From NCBI GenBank assembly GCA_013115135.1, contig JABANP010000754.1, positions 1 to 19,228 on the forward strand: a DNA stretch of 19,228 nucleotides, written 5' to 3'. The notes beneath the pieces were generated by a model that made no database searches, was not told where the DNA came from, and was given only the letters and a program-made list of their open reading frames with translations. This document shows, in pieces, positions 1 to 7,969 of the stretch. The stretch comes from Perkinsus olseni (lineage: Eukaryota; Perkinsozoa; Perkinsida; Perkinsidae). Position 1 is the stretch's first letter, and every line of letters begins with the position of its first letter. A program made the translations under genes and the position numbers.

Positions 1-1
1 C

Positions 2-337
2 CGAGCAGTCTTCTACGATCGTTATCATAGGCAGTCGGTCCCCGGAAGACTGGCAGTTAGAAAGGACGCATCGATATACGATATGTACAGCGACGCCGTC
101 GTCAACGACTCCTTTTCGGAGGCAAAATTGAAGTTCGCGAGTGAAGCCCCGTATCAAGCTCCCAAGCCCGGGGCTGAGTTCGGTCAGGGAAAAGGAGCGA
201 GGAGCCAGAAAGGGAGTAACGGCGGTAAGGCACCCACCAAGCCGGGCAAGGGTAATAAGGGCGGTAAAGGAGGCCCTTACTCTCACCCGAAGCCCGAGAA
301 TAAGAAGCTGGAGAAAGAAGAGTTGAAGCGACAGTAG
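2..337 (+). pseudogene. Gag-like basic tail of a retroelement, cut by window start
   Basis: The frame is open from base 2 to the TAG at 335-337; the first ATG is at 83, but the upstream codons read as protein, so the gene probably begins outside the window. The last ~60 residues are rich in Lys, Gly and Pro (for example GKGNKGGKGG), as expected for a nucleic-acid-binding Gag tail, and the C-terminus is a charged KLEKEELK stretch. No CCHC zinc knuckle is visible. A Pol-like frame starts 28 bases downstream in another frame, the usual gag-pol order. The Gag assignment rests on composition and position only; it could be another lysine-rich protein. Confidence 0.4.
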
Positions 338-365
338 CTAATGATTGTCTCCGTCTTTTCTGTAG

Positions 366-1529
366 TTGACCAGTGAGTCAGGTTGTGTTGAGAGGGAAAC
401 CCACTACTCCCAGGGCACGACGCCCAGAATAGGTTCTCCTTTGGAGGTTTCAGTCTCTGAGGAAATGTCTCAGACGCAGGGGGTCGATAGAATCGATATG
501 CTGGCAGTATGCGAGCTCGGTCCTATTGTAGTTGGTCGTGTCCGCTTCCCCATGCCCGCCAGACACTCCCCCAAGCCGACGAAGAACGGGCGCGTGAAGC
601 GCTCGGAGGAGGCGAGAAGACGAAGACGAGCGAAGGAGAGAGATCGCCAGCGTCGGGGAAACGAGGAGTGCGCAAAATTGGACCGGCAGTTGGGTGATCT
701 CGAAAGGTGGGCGGCGAATGTGAGACGAGATTGGAATGTCACCGACACGACAGGGTTAACGGATGGCACGGCTCGACCAGGATTGTGTCCGTGGGGCATC
801 CCGGAAGGCCCCCCGACCAAGAGTCAACAATCTCTCCGAGAGGTCCTAGGTAAAGTCATTGATGAACTCGAGGATAGCGAGGCGGGCCGATTCGTGGCTA
901 GGTGGGTGAAACTACCGCGAGAGCAGCAGGCAGGATTCGAGTGGGCCGCAGTGGAAAAGGCCGTGGAGAAATCGGCGGAGCGTGTGAGGTCGGAATGGTG
1001 CTCGCTTCTAGGGTGTGAGAGTCGCGTAGCACGCTCGGGTTCTCCGCTCAGGCCCCCGCTGCTGCGCGCTTTGTCTCGAGTGTTCCTTGAGGGAAATTGC
1101 GAAGATGATAGTATTATTGACGAGATAGATTTTGGGGTGAACATCGGCGTAAGAGAGAAGGTTGAACCGTCGGGTATTTGGGTGCCCTATTCAGCTAGCC
1201 AGATACCCGGTCACCCGATATCGCTGTTCGAGAGAGATACCTTTCGCAACTACGAGTCAGCGCGGGAGTTGCCCGGGGAAGTGAGAAGAGAACTGGAGAG
1301 ATCTGTAGAGCGAGGTCATATGGTGAAGTTGGCGGAGGGTGAGGAACCTCCACCGGGAGCGATTATCAGTAAAATTGCCTTAGTGGAAAAACCAAATAGG
1401 AACCCTCGAGCCTTTAGACTGATAAATGATATGCGACGAAGTGGACTGAATGATCTGGTGACTTCTCAGGGAAACTCCGGGGGGACCCGGAGTGGCTCGG
1501 GGTTTTGGAGTTTCATGGTCTTGACGTAA
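366..1529 (+). pseudogene. Truncated retroelement Pol, start of reverse transcriptase
   Basis: A 387-codon open frame directly after a TAG; the first ATG is at 465. Residues ~70-110 are very basic (Arg/Lys/Glu), the middle is unassigned, and the last ~70 residues enter a reverse transcriptase domain: ISKIALVEKPNRNPR followed by FRLINDMRRSGLND, which matches the conserved Arg-(x)-Asp-Arg-Arg-Ser-Gly-Asn block at the start of RT palm/fingers regions. The YxDD catalytic box, RNase H and integrase are absent; the frame ends in unrelated sequence at 1529. The break coincides with a perfect hairpin at 1474-1493. This is a dead or 3'-truncated element. I cannot assign the order (LTR or DIRS-like) from this fragment. 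Confidence 0.6.
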
Positions 1530-1691
1530 TCTCCTTACCCTAGCTACTCCCGGGTCTGCATTCGCGAATCCGGTCTCGAGGAGGTGTCGGACACCTAGTG
1601 TCCCCTCTCTCGGGTTCTGGTTTCGCGTATGCCTCTCCCAACCTCAGCGTCTATGGGTTTCCACCCGGTGGGAAGCTAGAATCAGCTTCCC
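1474..1691. repeat. Cluster of short perfect hairpins after the Pol break
   Basis: Three palindromes lie in 220 bases. ACTCCGG at 1474-1480 pairs with CCGGAGT at 1487-1493. AGGTGT cgg ACACCT is at 1582-1596. GGGAAGCT at 1670-1677 pairs with AGCTTCCC at 1684-1691, and CCACC c GGTGG at 1661-1671 sits directly before it. No coding sequence is recognisable between them. They belong to the hairpin class described in the findings. Confidence 0.75.
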
Positions 1692-2549
1692 TTCGGGTCA
1701 AGCTCGGGGCGTCTGAGGTCAGGGAAGCGTAGAGTCTGGGGACGATCGGTGTTTTCGTTGCCGTTGAGTAGTTGAGCCCTTAGATAAACCCGAACTGCGC
1801 CGCGTCGGAAGCCAAATCGTAGAGGGAGAGAGTGAATATGTCATCAAAACCTTCTAGAAATCTCGGCACGCTACGATAATTGTCTATGTAGGTGATGCCT
1901 GACAACTCCCGCGATTGGATCCGGCAAGCCGGCCTCAGATGAAGAGTTTTGGGTTCTTGATTCTGATGATGGGCGCCAATGTAAGCTACAGAGCAGAGCG
2001 AGTACTTCGAACTCCGGCCAGCAATGCCGCCACTGTAGGGGCGCTATAGTTTTTCCAATTTGTAAGAGACTATAGCCAATCGCCCACAGACGCGCTCTTG
2101 AAGGAGGCCTCAAGCTTATCAACATTGCCACAGGATATGCCGCCCTGGCGACTTGTAAGTAGAGTCCATAACGACGACAAAACCGGCGCTATAGACTTCA
2201 CTTACTCCGTCTCCAACTGAATGACGTGCTGTAAGATATGGATAATATGAGGTGGTCACCACCGGGTGGTGGATTTGTGGGTGATGCAAAAAATTGGTGG
2301 GGTTCGTGCAGCACCTTACCTCACGACCTGTAAGTTACCACCGTGTCATCCTATGACGGGACAGGCCGAACTCTAAAGCCAAGCTATCGGTGCACTAAAT
2401 GCTGAACGAGCTGTGCAACCATCAATCAGCAATGTTGCAGCTTTGCCAGATGAAGTGATAGCTATGTCTGTAACGGCTCTAATGCGAGTCGAGGGGCGCG
2501 ATATCTGCAAATGAGTTGAGTATCGAGATAGAGACAGAGCAAGAACGTG
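1692..2549. other. Gene-free stretch
   Basis: I see no convincing reading frame, RNA gene or element end. It contains a GGTGGT/ACCACC triad (2251-2270). At 2397-2463 is a ~65-bp segment that recurs in diverged form at 3399-3463; both begin with GCTGAACGAG and share the order of several short blocks. Confidence 0.4.
2251..2270. repeat. A-A'-A palindrome triad
   Basis: GGTGGT, one base, ACCACC, one base, then GGTGGT again. It is a short member of the triad class. Confidence 0.7.
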
Positions 2550-3264
2550 CTATGAGAGAGTTCCAGCTTGGACATGAGATATGGAGTCTGGTGTAGTATT
2601 TTTCAATAACGGCGCACTGCTCATATCTCTCAAGTCAGACTTTCTTCCGCTGACCCGACTCACGGACAGATGTTCTAAGGTCGTAGTTTCGTCTACTGCG
2701 AGCTGCGACCTACCTCGTTTTTTTGAATTTCTATAGGCAACGTCGAACTTCTTCACGATGCCGAAATCATTTTTGTCACCGAAGTACTCCTGCACTGCTG
2801 CCAGGGTCTCATTCTCATCGATGAACGCCAGTAGGGCGTAGCGACGACCCTCTCTAGACGTCAAAAACCGAACGTCTCCGGCCACAGCAAGTCCTGCACT
2901 TGCACGGTCCGCCTTATCTACCTATCGATCCGTCATCATTATGGCTATAGAAAACCCTTTGACACAGGCATTGCCTGGCAGGCAAGCGAGTCTCGGTAAG
3001 GGCTAGGGCCACTCCTACACTCGGAAGTACAGATGTTTCTCTCACCAATTGCATCCTACCGCGAAGGACTCGATCAGGAGCCGCTAATTCCTGCCTGACA
3101 GCTGATAGCTCTTTCCTAAAATCACAGATATAGTCAGTCCCTTTCGGACCGAAAGTTTCGGAAGGGCTCACCCTCGGCCAATGAACTTCGTGCACATTTT
3201 CGACAGCGTTAGAATTATCATGAAAGCACAAGGAATCACAATCACGCTTGTTCATCAAAGCCAT
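2550..3264 (-). CDS. Two reverse-strand frames, possibly one broken gene
   Basis: On the minus strand, frame one covers 3264 to 2914 (116 codons from ATG) and frame two covers about 2920 to 2550, offset by one base. The second reads like real protein, for example YALLAFIDENETLAAVQEYF and FGIVKKFDVAYRNSKKR. A GT-AG segment of 28 bases at 2886-2913 would join them in phase, but that is far shorter than any other intron here, so a simple frameshift is equally possible. Two palindrome triads (2965-2984 and 3141-3161) lie inside the first frame. No family is recognised. It may be part of a decayed mobile element. Confidence 0.3.
2965..2984. repeat. A-A'-A triad, CAGGCA type
   Basis: CAGGCA t TGCCTG g CAGGCA, followed by AG. 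It is related to the triad at 3362-3383, where the outermost stem base differs in all three arms together. Confidence 0.8.
3141..3161. repeat. A-A'-A triad, CTTTCGG type
   Basis: CTTTCGG a CCGAAAG followed directly by TTTCGG: a perfect 7-bp stem with a one-base loop, then a partial third copy. Confidence 0.8.
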
Positions 3265-3295
3265 AATACTGAGAAAATCTACGTGTGGTTCGCAC

Positions 3296-3353
3296 GGTGT
3301 GGTAGCCTACCACACCTAAGGTGTGGTACCACACCTGGCCGCCCTAAGGGCGG
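3296..3353. repeat. Quadruple palindrome GGTGTGGTA plus GC hairpin
   Basis: GGTGTGGTA (3296-3304), gcc, TACCACACC (3308-3316), taa, GGTGTGGTA (3320-3328), overlapping a second TACCACACC (3327-3335). Directly after it is CCGCCC taa GGGCGG (3339-3353), again with a 'taa' spacer. All stems are perfect. This is the clearest palindrome array of the window. Confidence 0.9.
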
Positions 3354-3361
3354 GTCGAGTC

Positions 3362-3383
3362 CTGAGGCATTGCCTCAGAGGCA
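3362..3383. repeat. A-A'-A triad, CTGAGGCA type
   Basis: CTGAGGCA t TGCCTCAG then AGGCA. A perfect 8-bp stem with one-base loop and a partial third copy; homologous to 2965-2984. Confidence 0.85.
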
Positions 3384-3741
3384 AGGTCTTGGTATTTTAA
3401 TTGCTGAACGAGTTGTGCGATCATCGATGAGAAGCGACGCTGCTATGCCAAATGAAGCAATAGGAGAAGCTGCTAGCTCCTCCCCGTCCTCTACACCGTA
3501 GAATCTATGGAAAGGATCGCATTGTGGGAATCTTCACTATTGATGAACATCGGCAAACGAGCAAGTCTCGCCCCGCGGCGGGAGAGCGACCCGCACAACT
3601 CGGGAACTCGGTGACTATTCCAAGCCTACAGATTGCCAGAAACCTCGCCCGTAGTGTCATGGCCACAGAAAATATTATGGGCCCCGGACTCCGAAGTGAA
3701 CCTCGATAATGACGAGTAACGGTGCCCCGCGCTGAGGTCGA

Positions 3742-3975
3742 ATGCCCAGACAGCCGACCTTCATCCTTAAATTTTTCCTCATTTTCTCTCTGCCTCTTCT
3801 AATCATAGCATTCTCGGCCGTGGGGCAACGATATCCAGCAATCTTCAGAAGTCATAAGGGCATAAAGATTGAATGTATCCACCCTGAATTCCAGAATCTG
3901 AAGTCCTCCATTCATGTCTGGAACCTTCAGGCACTGGGATCACCACAGAGTCCACCTGAAGAAAGGGAGTGCTGA
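3742..3975 (+). CDS. Possible small secreted protein, 77 residues
   Basis: The frame begins with ATG and encodes a textbook secretory signal: a short basic n-region (MPRQPTFILK), a ~17-residue hydrophobic core (FFLIFSLPLLIIAFSAV) and a plausible cleavage after AVG. The remaining ~50 residues have no family signature; they contain two Cys, one being the last residue. No splice sites are needed. The frame lies in gene-poor DNA with no obvious promoter, so a chance hydrophobic frame remains likely. Confidence 0.3.
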   Translation: MPRQPTFILKFFLIFSLPLLIIAFSAVGQRYPAIFRSHKGIKIECIHPEFQNLKSSIHVWNLQALGSPQSPPEEREC

Positions 3976-4034
3976 CGCAGGTCACTCACCACTATATATA
4001 GAGGCGAGATGCTTAGCACGTAGGAGGTGATGGT

Positions 4035-4099
4035 AATAGCGGAAGTGGTAGAGCTCCCAGCTTGTATGATGATAGCCGCGCGTTCGAATCCTGGCAGTG
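4035..4099 (+). repeat. tRNA-like sequence with Pol III A and B boxes
   Basis: The sequence GTGGTAGAGCTCC resembles a D-arm/A box, and GCGTTCGAATCC 28 bases later matches the B box core GTTCGAATCC. The T-arm and anticodon stems do not pair properly, so this is not a functional tRNA. A tRNA-derived SINE head or old pseudogene is the best reading. A weaker relative lies at 9080-9132. Confidence 0.35.
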
Positions 4100-4189
4100 G
4101 CAAAGGTGGCAGAGTCGATAGCGGTGGACCCGGCGGCCCAGCCTCCGGCGCGGCGTCACATATGTCCAAAAGTAGACGCTACTTAGTAG

Positions 4190-4495
4190 CGCACGAAAAG
4201 TCCTGGACGAAAGAAGCGGAGTTAGAGCATGATTGGACGAGACGGCGTGGATGAAAGAATCAAGTACGTAAGACCCGTGAACGAAAGAGGTGTGTATGAA
4301 AGAGGATGGACGGAAGTAACATTGAGGAAACAAGCGGGATGAACCCTAGTAGGGTTACCCTACCGTGGACGAAACAATCGTAGACGAAACCTGCAATTTA
4401 TGAAACAGCGATGTATGAATGGAGGTTCCCCGCCGAATGCTCGTACACGAAATACCCATACACCGGGAACTCGTACATATAAACTCGTACACATT
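4190..4495. repeat. Degenerate ~14-bp minisatellite, left block
   Basis: Words of the type GGACGAAAG, GTATGAAAG and CGTACACGAAA recur at about 4193, 4207, 4237, 4249, 4280, 4294, 4308, 4367, 4383, 4398, 4412, 4442, 4470 and 4484. Spacing is mostly 14-16 bases. The block is interrupted at 4343-4361 by the triad ACCCT agt AGGGT t ACCCT. Confidence 0.6.
4343..4361. repeat. A-A'-A triad inside minisatellite
   Basis: ACCCT agt AGGGT t ACCCT, with perfect arms. It sits in a gap in the 14-bp periodicity, as an inserted sequence would. Confidence 0.8.
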
Positions 4496-4876
4496 GCGAC
4501 CTAGCTACCTTCGGAAGGTAACCTTCCTGGAGTGTGACTGCTGTCCCCAATTGCGGATTTCCGCCACTATCTGCAGTCATGTCCGGTTCTTGGCACCTGC
4601 GCGGAAGCGAGTGGCCGGGGGAATACCCTTCCATCTCTATAGGATCGTGACGGACCTGAAGCGCCGGAAGGCCTTCAACCGTCTTATGAAGGCTATCATG
4701 GAGCATCTGGACGTCACTGCTGCTGCACAGCAAGACGTCCCACCGGATTAGCAAATGGAGCTAGCCACACTATAGGTGCGGTGGCAGTCTGTAATTCAGA
4801 GGATGCCGCTTTTCTCTGGCGGCGGCAACCCGGAGGAAGGAAGACAGCAGGCAGAAAGACGTGCCGATTATACCAT
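4496..4876 (+). other. Island between minisatellite blocks, with ORF tail
   Basis: This ~380-bp non-repetitive segment splits the minisatellite. It starts with the triad TACCTT cgg AAGGTA then ACCTT (4506-4525). A + frame ending at the TAG 4749-4751 reads coding-like in its second half (YRIVTDLKRRKAFNRLMKAI), but I recognise no family and see no start or splice structure. It may be an inserted element fragment. Confidence 0.3.
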
Positions 4877-5020
4877 GTACGAGTCATAGTCTGTGTACGA
4901 ATATTATGTGTACGAGTCATAAGTGTACGAAATGCCGATCTGCGGATCTGAGGGGTGAACGAGTATTCCGTTTACGAGTTGGGTACGAAATGAAAGTGCT
5001 CGAGTTTTTGGTGTACGAAT
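4877..5020. repeat. Degenerate ~14-bp minisatellite, right block
   Basis: GTACGAG/GTACGAA words occur at about 4877, 4895, 4909, 4924, 4958, 4972, 4984, 5000 and 5013, spaced 13-18 bases apart within each run. The core ACGA(A/G) is the same as in the left block, so the two blocks are probably one array split by the 4496-4876 island. Confidence 0.6.
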
Positions 5021-5172
5021 CGTGATACACCCGTCGACGGACATCTAATGCACCGTGTGTGGCCTTCATTCTTCTCAGTCCCAACTCTGTGAAGCTTGCT
5101 ACGGCGCTTTTGCATTGACTAACGTGATAACCTAGACACTCATCGTTAATCTTCCTCATTCTCTTCAGGTCG

Positions 5173-5595
5173 CAGCCGAATTTCGGCTGCTGAAAAGTAT
5201 CGTATGTTTATGGCTTACGACCCTGAGAAATCTCAGCCCTCTATCCTCCACGAGGCTACTATGGAGGATATTTCCATCGATTTGGGGCCGGTAATGGGTT
5301 TTTGTGATGGGATAAGTCTCTCATATGTTGTCATGATTCTCTCAAGCCTTCATTCACCCTCAGGCCACTTCAATTCCCCGCTTCAACGAAACTGCCGCGG
5401 CGTCATAGGAATTGAGAGGTTCTCCGTAAAGCATATACTTGAGAGTACCTGAGGGTACCTGTATCATTACTTTTCCCTGCCTTTTGACAAAAAAATTTTT
5501 GTTAATGACCATTTATTTCCATCATTGTCAGGTACCCTTTCATTTCGATCTCGATGATAATCCTCGACCTGTAATCATCGGATGATTACAGGTCG
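5173..5595. repeat. Two perfect hairpins
   Basis: CAGCCGAA t TTCGGCTG is at 5173-5189. A 14-bp perfect stem with a CGG loop is at 5565-5595 (CGACCTGTAATCAT / ATGATTACAGGTCG). Between them (5204-5452) lies a short + frame with no recognised family. Confidence 0.85.
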
Positions 5596-5929
5596 CTCCT
5601 TCAGCAGTTCTTCCGAAACTTATTCGGACGCAGCTTCCTGCGAGACTCACGGTACTTCAGACGACACTGAAAGCAGCTTCGTGGTCAGCTCTTCTGATTG
5701 TTCTTCGGGCACCTCTTCGAGCGACACCGAAAGCAGCTTTGGCTCTTTGAGCGACACCGAAAACAACTTTGGCTCTTCGAGCGACACCGAATGCAGCTTT
5801 GGGGTCGGCTCTTCTGATTGCTCCTTGGGTACGGCTCAGACAAAGATAGCTCTTCGAAGAAGGATGCCTCTTACCAACAATAAAAAATTTGTTCTATACC
5901 TAGTTCCAATATTTCAATTTGTCCTTTAG
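5582..5929 (+). CDS. Ser/Asp-repeat frame upstream of the helicase
   Basis: The 115-codon frame is dominated by Ser, Asp, Thr and Glu. It contains tandem copies of an S-S-D-T-E-x-x-F-G unit, encoded by a repeated ~27-30-base DNA unit at about 5720-5800. Its ATG lies inside the right arm of the 14-bp hairpin. The TAG at 5927-5929 is followed in the same frame by a Thr/Pro/Ser-rich stretch and then the helicase Walker A, so it might once have been the N-terminal part of that protein. A 39-base GTTC...TTTAG segment ending at 5929 could be removed in phase. Nothing here suggests a function. Confidence 0.3.
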   Translation: MITGRSFSSSSETYSDAASCETHGTSDDTESSFVVSSSDCSSGTSSSDTESSFGSLSDTENNFGSSSDTECSFGVGSSDCSLGTAQTKIALRRRMPLTNNKKFVLYLVPIFQFVL

Positions 5930-6113
5930 GTAACTCCCTCAACACCATCACACTCTACCACTGCGAGTAGGTTTACCACATCAACTACGTGCCCTACTTC
6001 TCAAACTCACCAGGGTGGACCTAAGATCATCACCCCTACTCATGCTTCCACGGTGAAAGGACCCCACACTCTGCCTGATGGGCGCGGCGCATTCATTTTC
6101 ATCGATGCTCCAG

Positions 6114-6137
6114 GAGGCACTGGCAAACCAGTGCCTC
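6114..6137. repeat. Hairpin created at the Walker A codons
   Basis: GAGGCACTGG caaa CCAGTGCCTC: a perfect 10-bp stem. The left arm and loop encode the Gly-Gly-Thr-Gly-Lys of Walker A. The right arm replaces or pads the following codons and shifts the frame, after which the helicase continues in a different frame. Confidence 0.85.
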
Positions 6138-6413
6138 TTGAATTTCATCATCCGTCATTTCAAAAGAGAAGGGTTGCAAACCCGAGCTACACCTTCATCT
6201 GGTATAACTGCGACACTGTTAATCGGTGGTCGAACAGCTCATTCAGCATTGTAGCTGCCAACACCTTGTCTCCAAGACTCAACCTGTTCCTTCACACGTA
6301 GATGTCGTACAGGGAAGCTAATTCGTGCTGCGTCACTGCTTCTATGGGACGAAGCACCTATGGCTCACCGGCACAACTAGAATCACTCAATACGGCTTCG
6401 AAAGATCTCATGA

Positions 6414-6430
6414 ATAACAACGGTTGTTAT
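6414..6430. repeat. Hairpin inserted between helicase codons
   Basis: ATAACAA cgg TTGTTAT. The left arm encodes Asn-Asn of the DLMNNN block. About 25 extra bases starting with the right arm separate it from the RPFGGK codons at 6447, which are contiguous in the family. Confidence 0.85.
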
Positions 6431-6661
6431 CGGAAAGGACGGTTACCGCCCTTTTGGCGGGAAACTAATAATTCTGCCAGGCGATTTCGGGCAAATGGTT
6501 CCCGTCGTACGCCACGGCAGTCCATGCGAAATCGTGAATGCTTCAATATGTATACCCAGCAACTACAGGTTCCGCTGGAATTTGTCAACCCTCTAACACC
6601 GAATGGATTGCCACCTCATTCTACAGTTGAAAATAAAGACGCCCATCATCATGATTATAGC

Positions 6662-6680
6662 AGCATGATAGTATCATGCT
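6662..6680. repeat. Perfect 9-bp hairpin, one-base loop
   Basis: AGCATGATA g TATCATGCT lies just before the Leu-Leu-Arg-Asn codons of the helicase remnant. Confidence 0.85.
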
Positions 6681-6817
6681 TCTCCGCAATTCAGAGCCAG
6701 CTAACGGGCACTGTAATGACAAACGCTATATCATCCGGGAATCTAAAGACAGCCCACTAATCAACTAATCAAGGCGTGAATTCTTGGTGGCGCGTATGCT
6801 AACATATGTATTCTAAT

Positions 6818-6860
6818 ACCCAGGCCCTGGGTCCCAGGGTATCATTATGTCCGTCGGACA
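6818..6860. repeat. A-A'-A triad plus small hairpin in helicase remnant
   Basis: ACCCAG gcc CTGGGT then CCCAGG (6818-6838). Removing 14 bases restores ATACCCAGGGTATCA, which encodes the expected I-P-R-V before the CPSDTDLPF block. TGTCC gtc GGACA follows at 6848-6860 and appears to be native coding sequence. Confidence 0.8.
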
Positions 6861-6937
6861 CAGACTTGCCATTCACAATGAAACGGCGGCAATTTCCCAT
6901 TCGTCCTCCACTATGTTGCACCACAAATAAATCTCAG

Positions 6938-6962
6938 GGGCAGAGTCTGCCCGGCAGACTCT
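6938..6962. repeat. Overlapping palindromes after the GQSL codons
   Basis: GGGCAGA g TCTGCCC (6938-6952) overlaps AGAGTCTGCC c GGCAGACTCT (6942-6962). The left arms encode Gly-Gln-Ser-Leu of helicase motif VI. About 35 extra bases, including an AT-rich run, precede the next conserved codons at 6991. Confidence 0.9.
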
Positions 6963-7173
6963 AACATTTTTTATTTTTTACATTAAAAAAATAGGAATAT
7001 ACTGGCCACAACCGCCGCTTTCGCATGGACATTTACACGTAGGAGCTTCAAGAGTTGATGACCCTCAAAATCTCCGATTCGCGGTCAAACAAGACCCATA
7101 TGCTAAGCTTACCACAAACACACCGACCAATTTGCTTACTACAATTGTCGTATACTCAGAATTATTAACCTGA

Positions 7174-7517
7174 GCTATACTTTACTATTGCAATACACAG
7201 TCCTTCACATGCTATGCAGGTTCTATGCATTCTGTTTTACGTGGCATTAGACTATCTCACCATGCTGTGGGATATGCTCTTCCAGCTGTTGATGTTGTCT
7301 CAGACAACGAATTCGACAGTGTCGAACTATTTTGGGCGAGCGCTTTTTACAGCCTCAATATTGCGAATCTGTCGAGTTCGACACATTTTGTCTCTTCCAC
7401 AACTTTGCGTTGAGTTGAGTGGACTACCGCTCAACACCAACTGCCACTATGTTTCAGGTCAATTTCGTGGCGCGTGGGAAAATTTCAAAGTATCTCCAGT
7501 TCAACCATCGCTGTAAA
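7174..7517. other. Spacer between Helitron remnant and first gene
   Basis: Two overlapping + frames of 60-100 codons exist but show no family. A hairpin TGTCGA gt TCGACA lies near 7370-7384. One copy of the dispersed motif (AATTTCGTGGCGCGTGGG, from 7461) lies ~40 bases before the next ATG. No promoter is recognisable. Confidence 0.4.
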
Positions 7518-7771
7518 ATGTCTTGCCCTGCAGAGGAAACCGTCATGCCGAAGGCATCGGAAGAGTCCTCCAATTTAACCAGCCGAAAACCGGAGGAGGA
7601 TGCTCCCAAGTGCCCGTTCTCAGGTAGGGCGTTGAATTTCGTGGCGCAGTGACGGTTGTATCCCTCATAGGCCTTGCTGCTACTGATGGTGCGAAGTGCC
7701 CCTTCAGCGATATGGGTGGTGCCTTGCCGAGTCTACCCGGTGAGAGTAATAAGGAGGATGGAATTATGTAA
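7518..7771 (+). CDS. Two-exon small protein with paired KCPFS motifs
   Basis: Exon 1 is 7518-7623 and exon 2 is 7671-7771; the 47-base intron (GTAGGG...CATAG) is phase 1 and the joined frame gives 68 residues. Two copies of the motif Lys-Cys-Pro-Phe-Ser stand on either side of the splice junction (APKCPFSG and AKCPFSDMGG). The rest is Ser/Glu-rich with a Gly/Pro tail and no membrane segment. Cys-Pro-Phe motifs of this kind occur as heme regulatory motifs, for instance near the N-terminus of 5-aminolevulinate synthase; heme binding here is only a suggestion. The intron carries one copy of the dispersed AATTTCGTGGCGC motif. No family is recognised. Confidence 0.6.
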
Positions 7772-7969
7772 TAATATTTCGGGAAAGATACGCGAAGCTA
7801 GAGAAAGCTTACAACTCATCTACTTTCACGGGTGATTTTTCTGAGATGAAAAACGCGAGTTGATTGCGTCGAAAAATTCGTCAACTCAGCGGCAACTTGT
7901 ATCTTCTACTAGCACTCTCTCCAGCTCGAGAGTTTCACCCCCACGCAACTTCACTGTGAAATCACAAAA

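Larger units (their letters stand above)
6041..7173 (+). pseudogene. Decayed Helitron Pif1-type helicase
   Basis: The C-terminal helicase of a RepHel-like protein is readable in order but spread over three frames. Walker A: FIDAPGGTGK (~6098-6127). Motif Ia: SSGITATLLIGGRTAHS (~6186-6236). Walker B: LLLWDEAPMAHR (6336-6371). Then KDLMNNN and RPFGGKLIILPGDFGQMVPV (6400-6506). Further on are LLRN and the Cys-Asn-x-x-Arg block (~6677-6735), [13 protein letters not shown] and NKSQGQSL (6848-6949), HGHLHVGASRV, and a closing VVYSELL before the TGA at 7171. Family members unwind DNA during rolling-circle transposition. Frameshifts, stops and at least four palindromic insertions make it non-functional. 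No Rep (HUH) domain or convincing Helitron terminus was found. Confidence 0.9.

Noticed and set aside
2886..2913. A 28-base spliceosomal intron joining the two minus-strand frames
   Set aside because: It is in phase and has GT-AG ends, but it is well below the 44-base minimum of the supported introns; a frameshift is as likely.
3181..3501. + strand frame of 106 codons over the palindrome cluster
   Set aside because: It is translated mostly from hairpin arms and has no protein character; opposite frames are equally open.
5582..6760. One continuous 390-codon protein with two TAG readthroughs
   Set aside because: The frame is shared, but helicase motifs after Walker A lie in other frames, so the open stretch after 6138 is not the true helicase frame.
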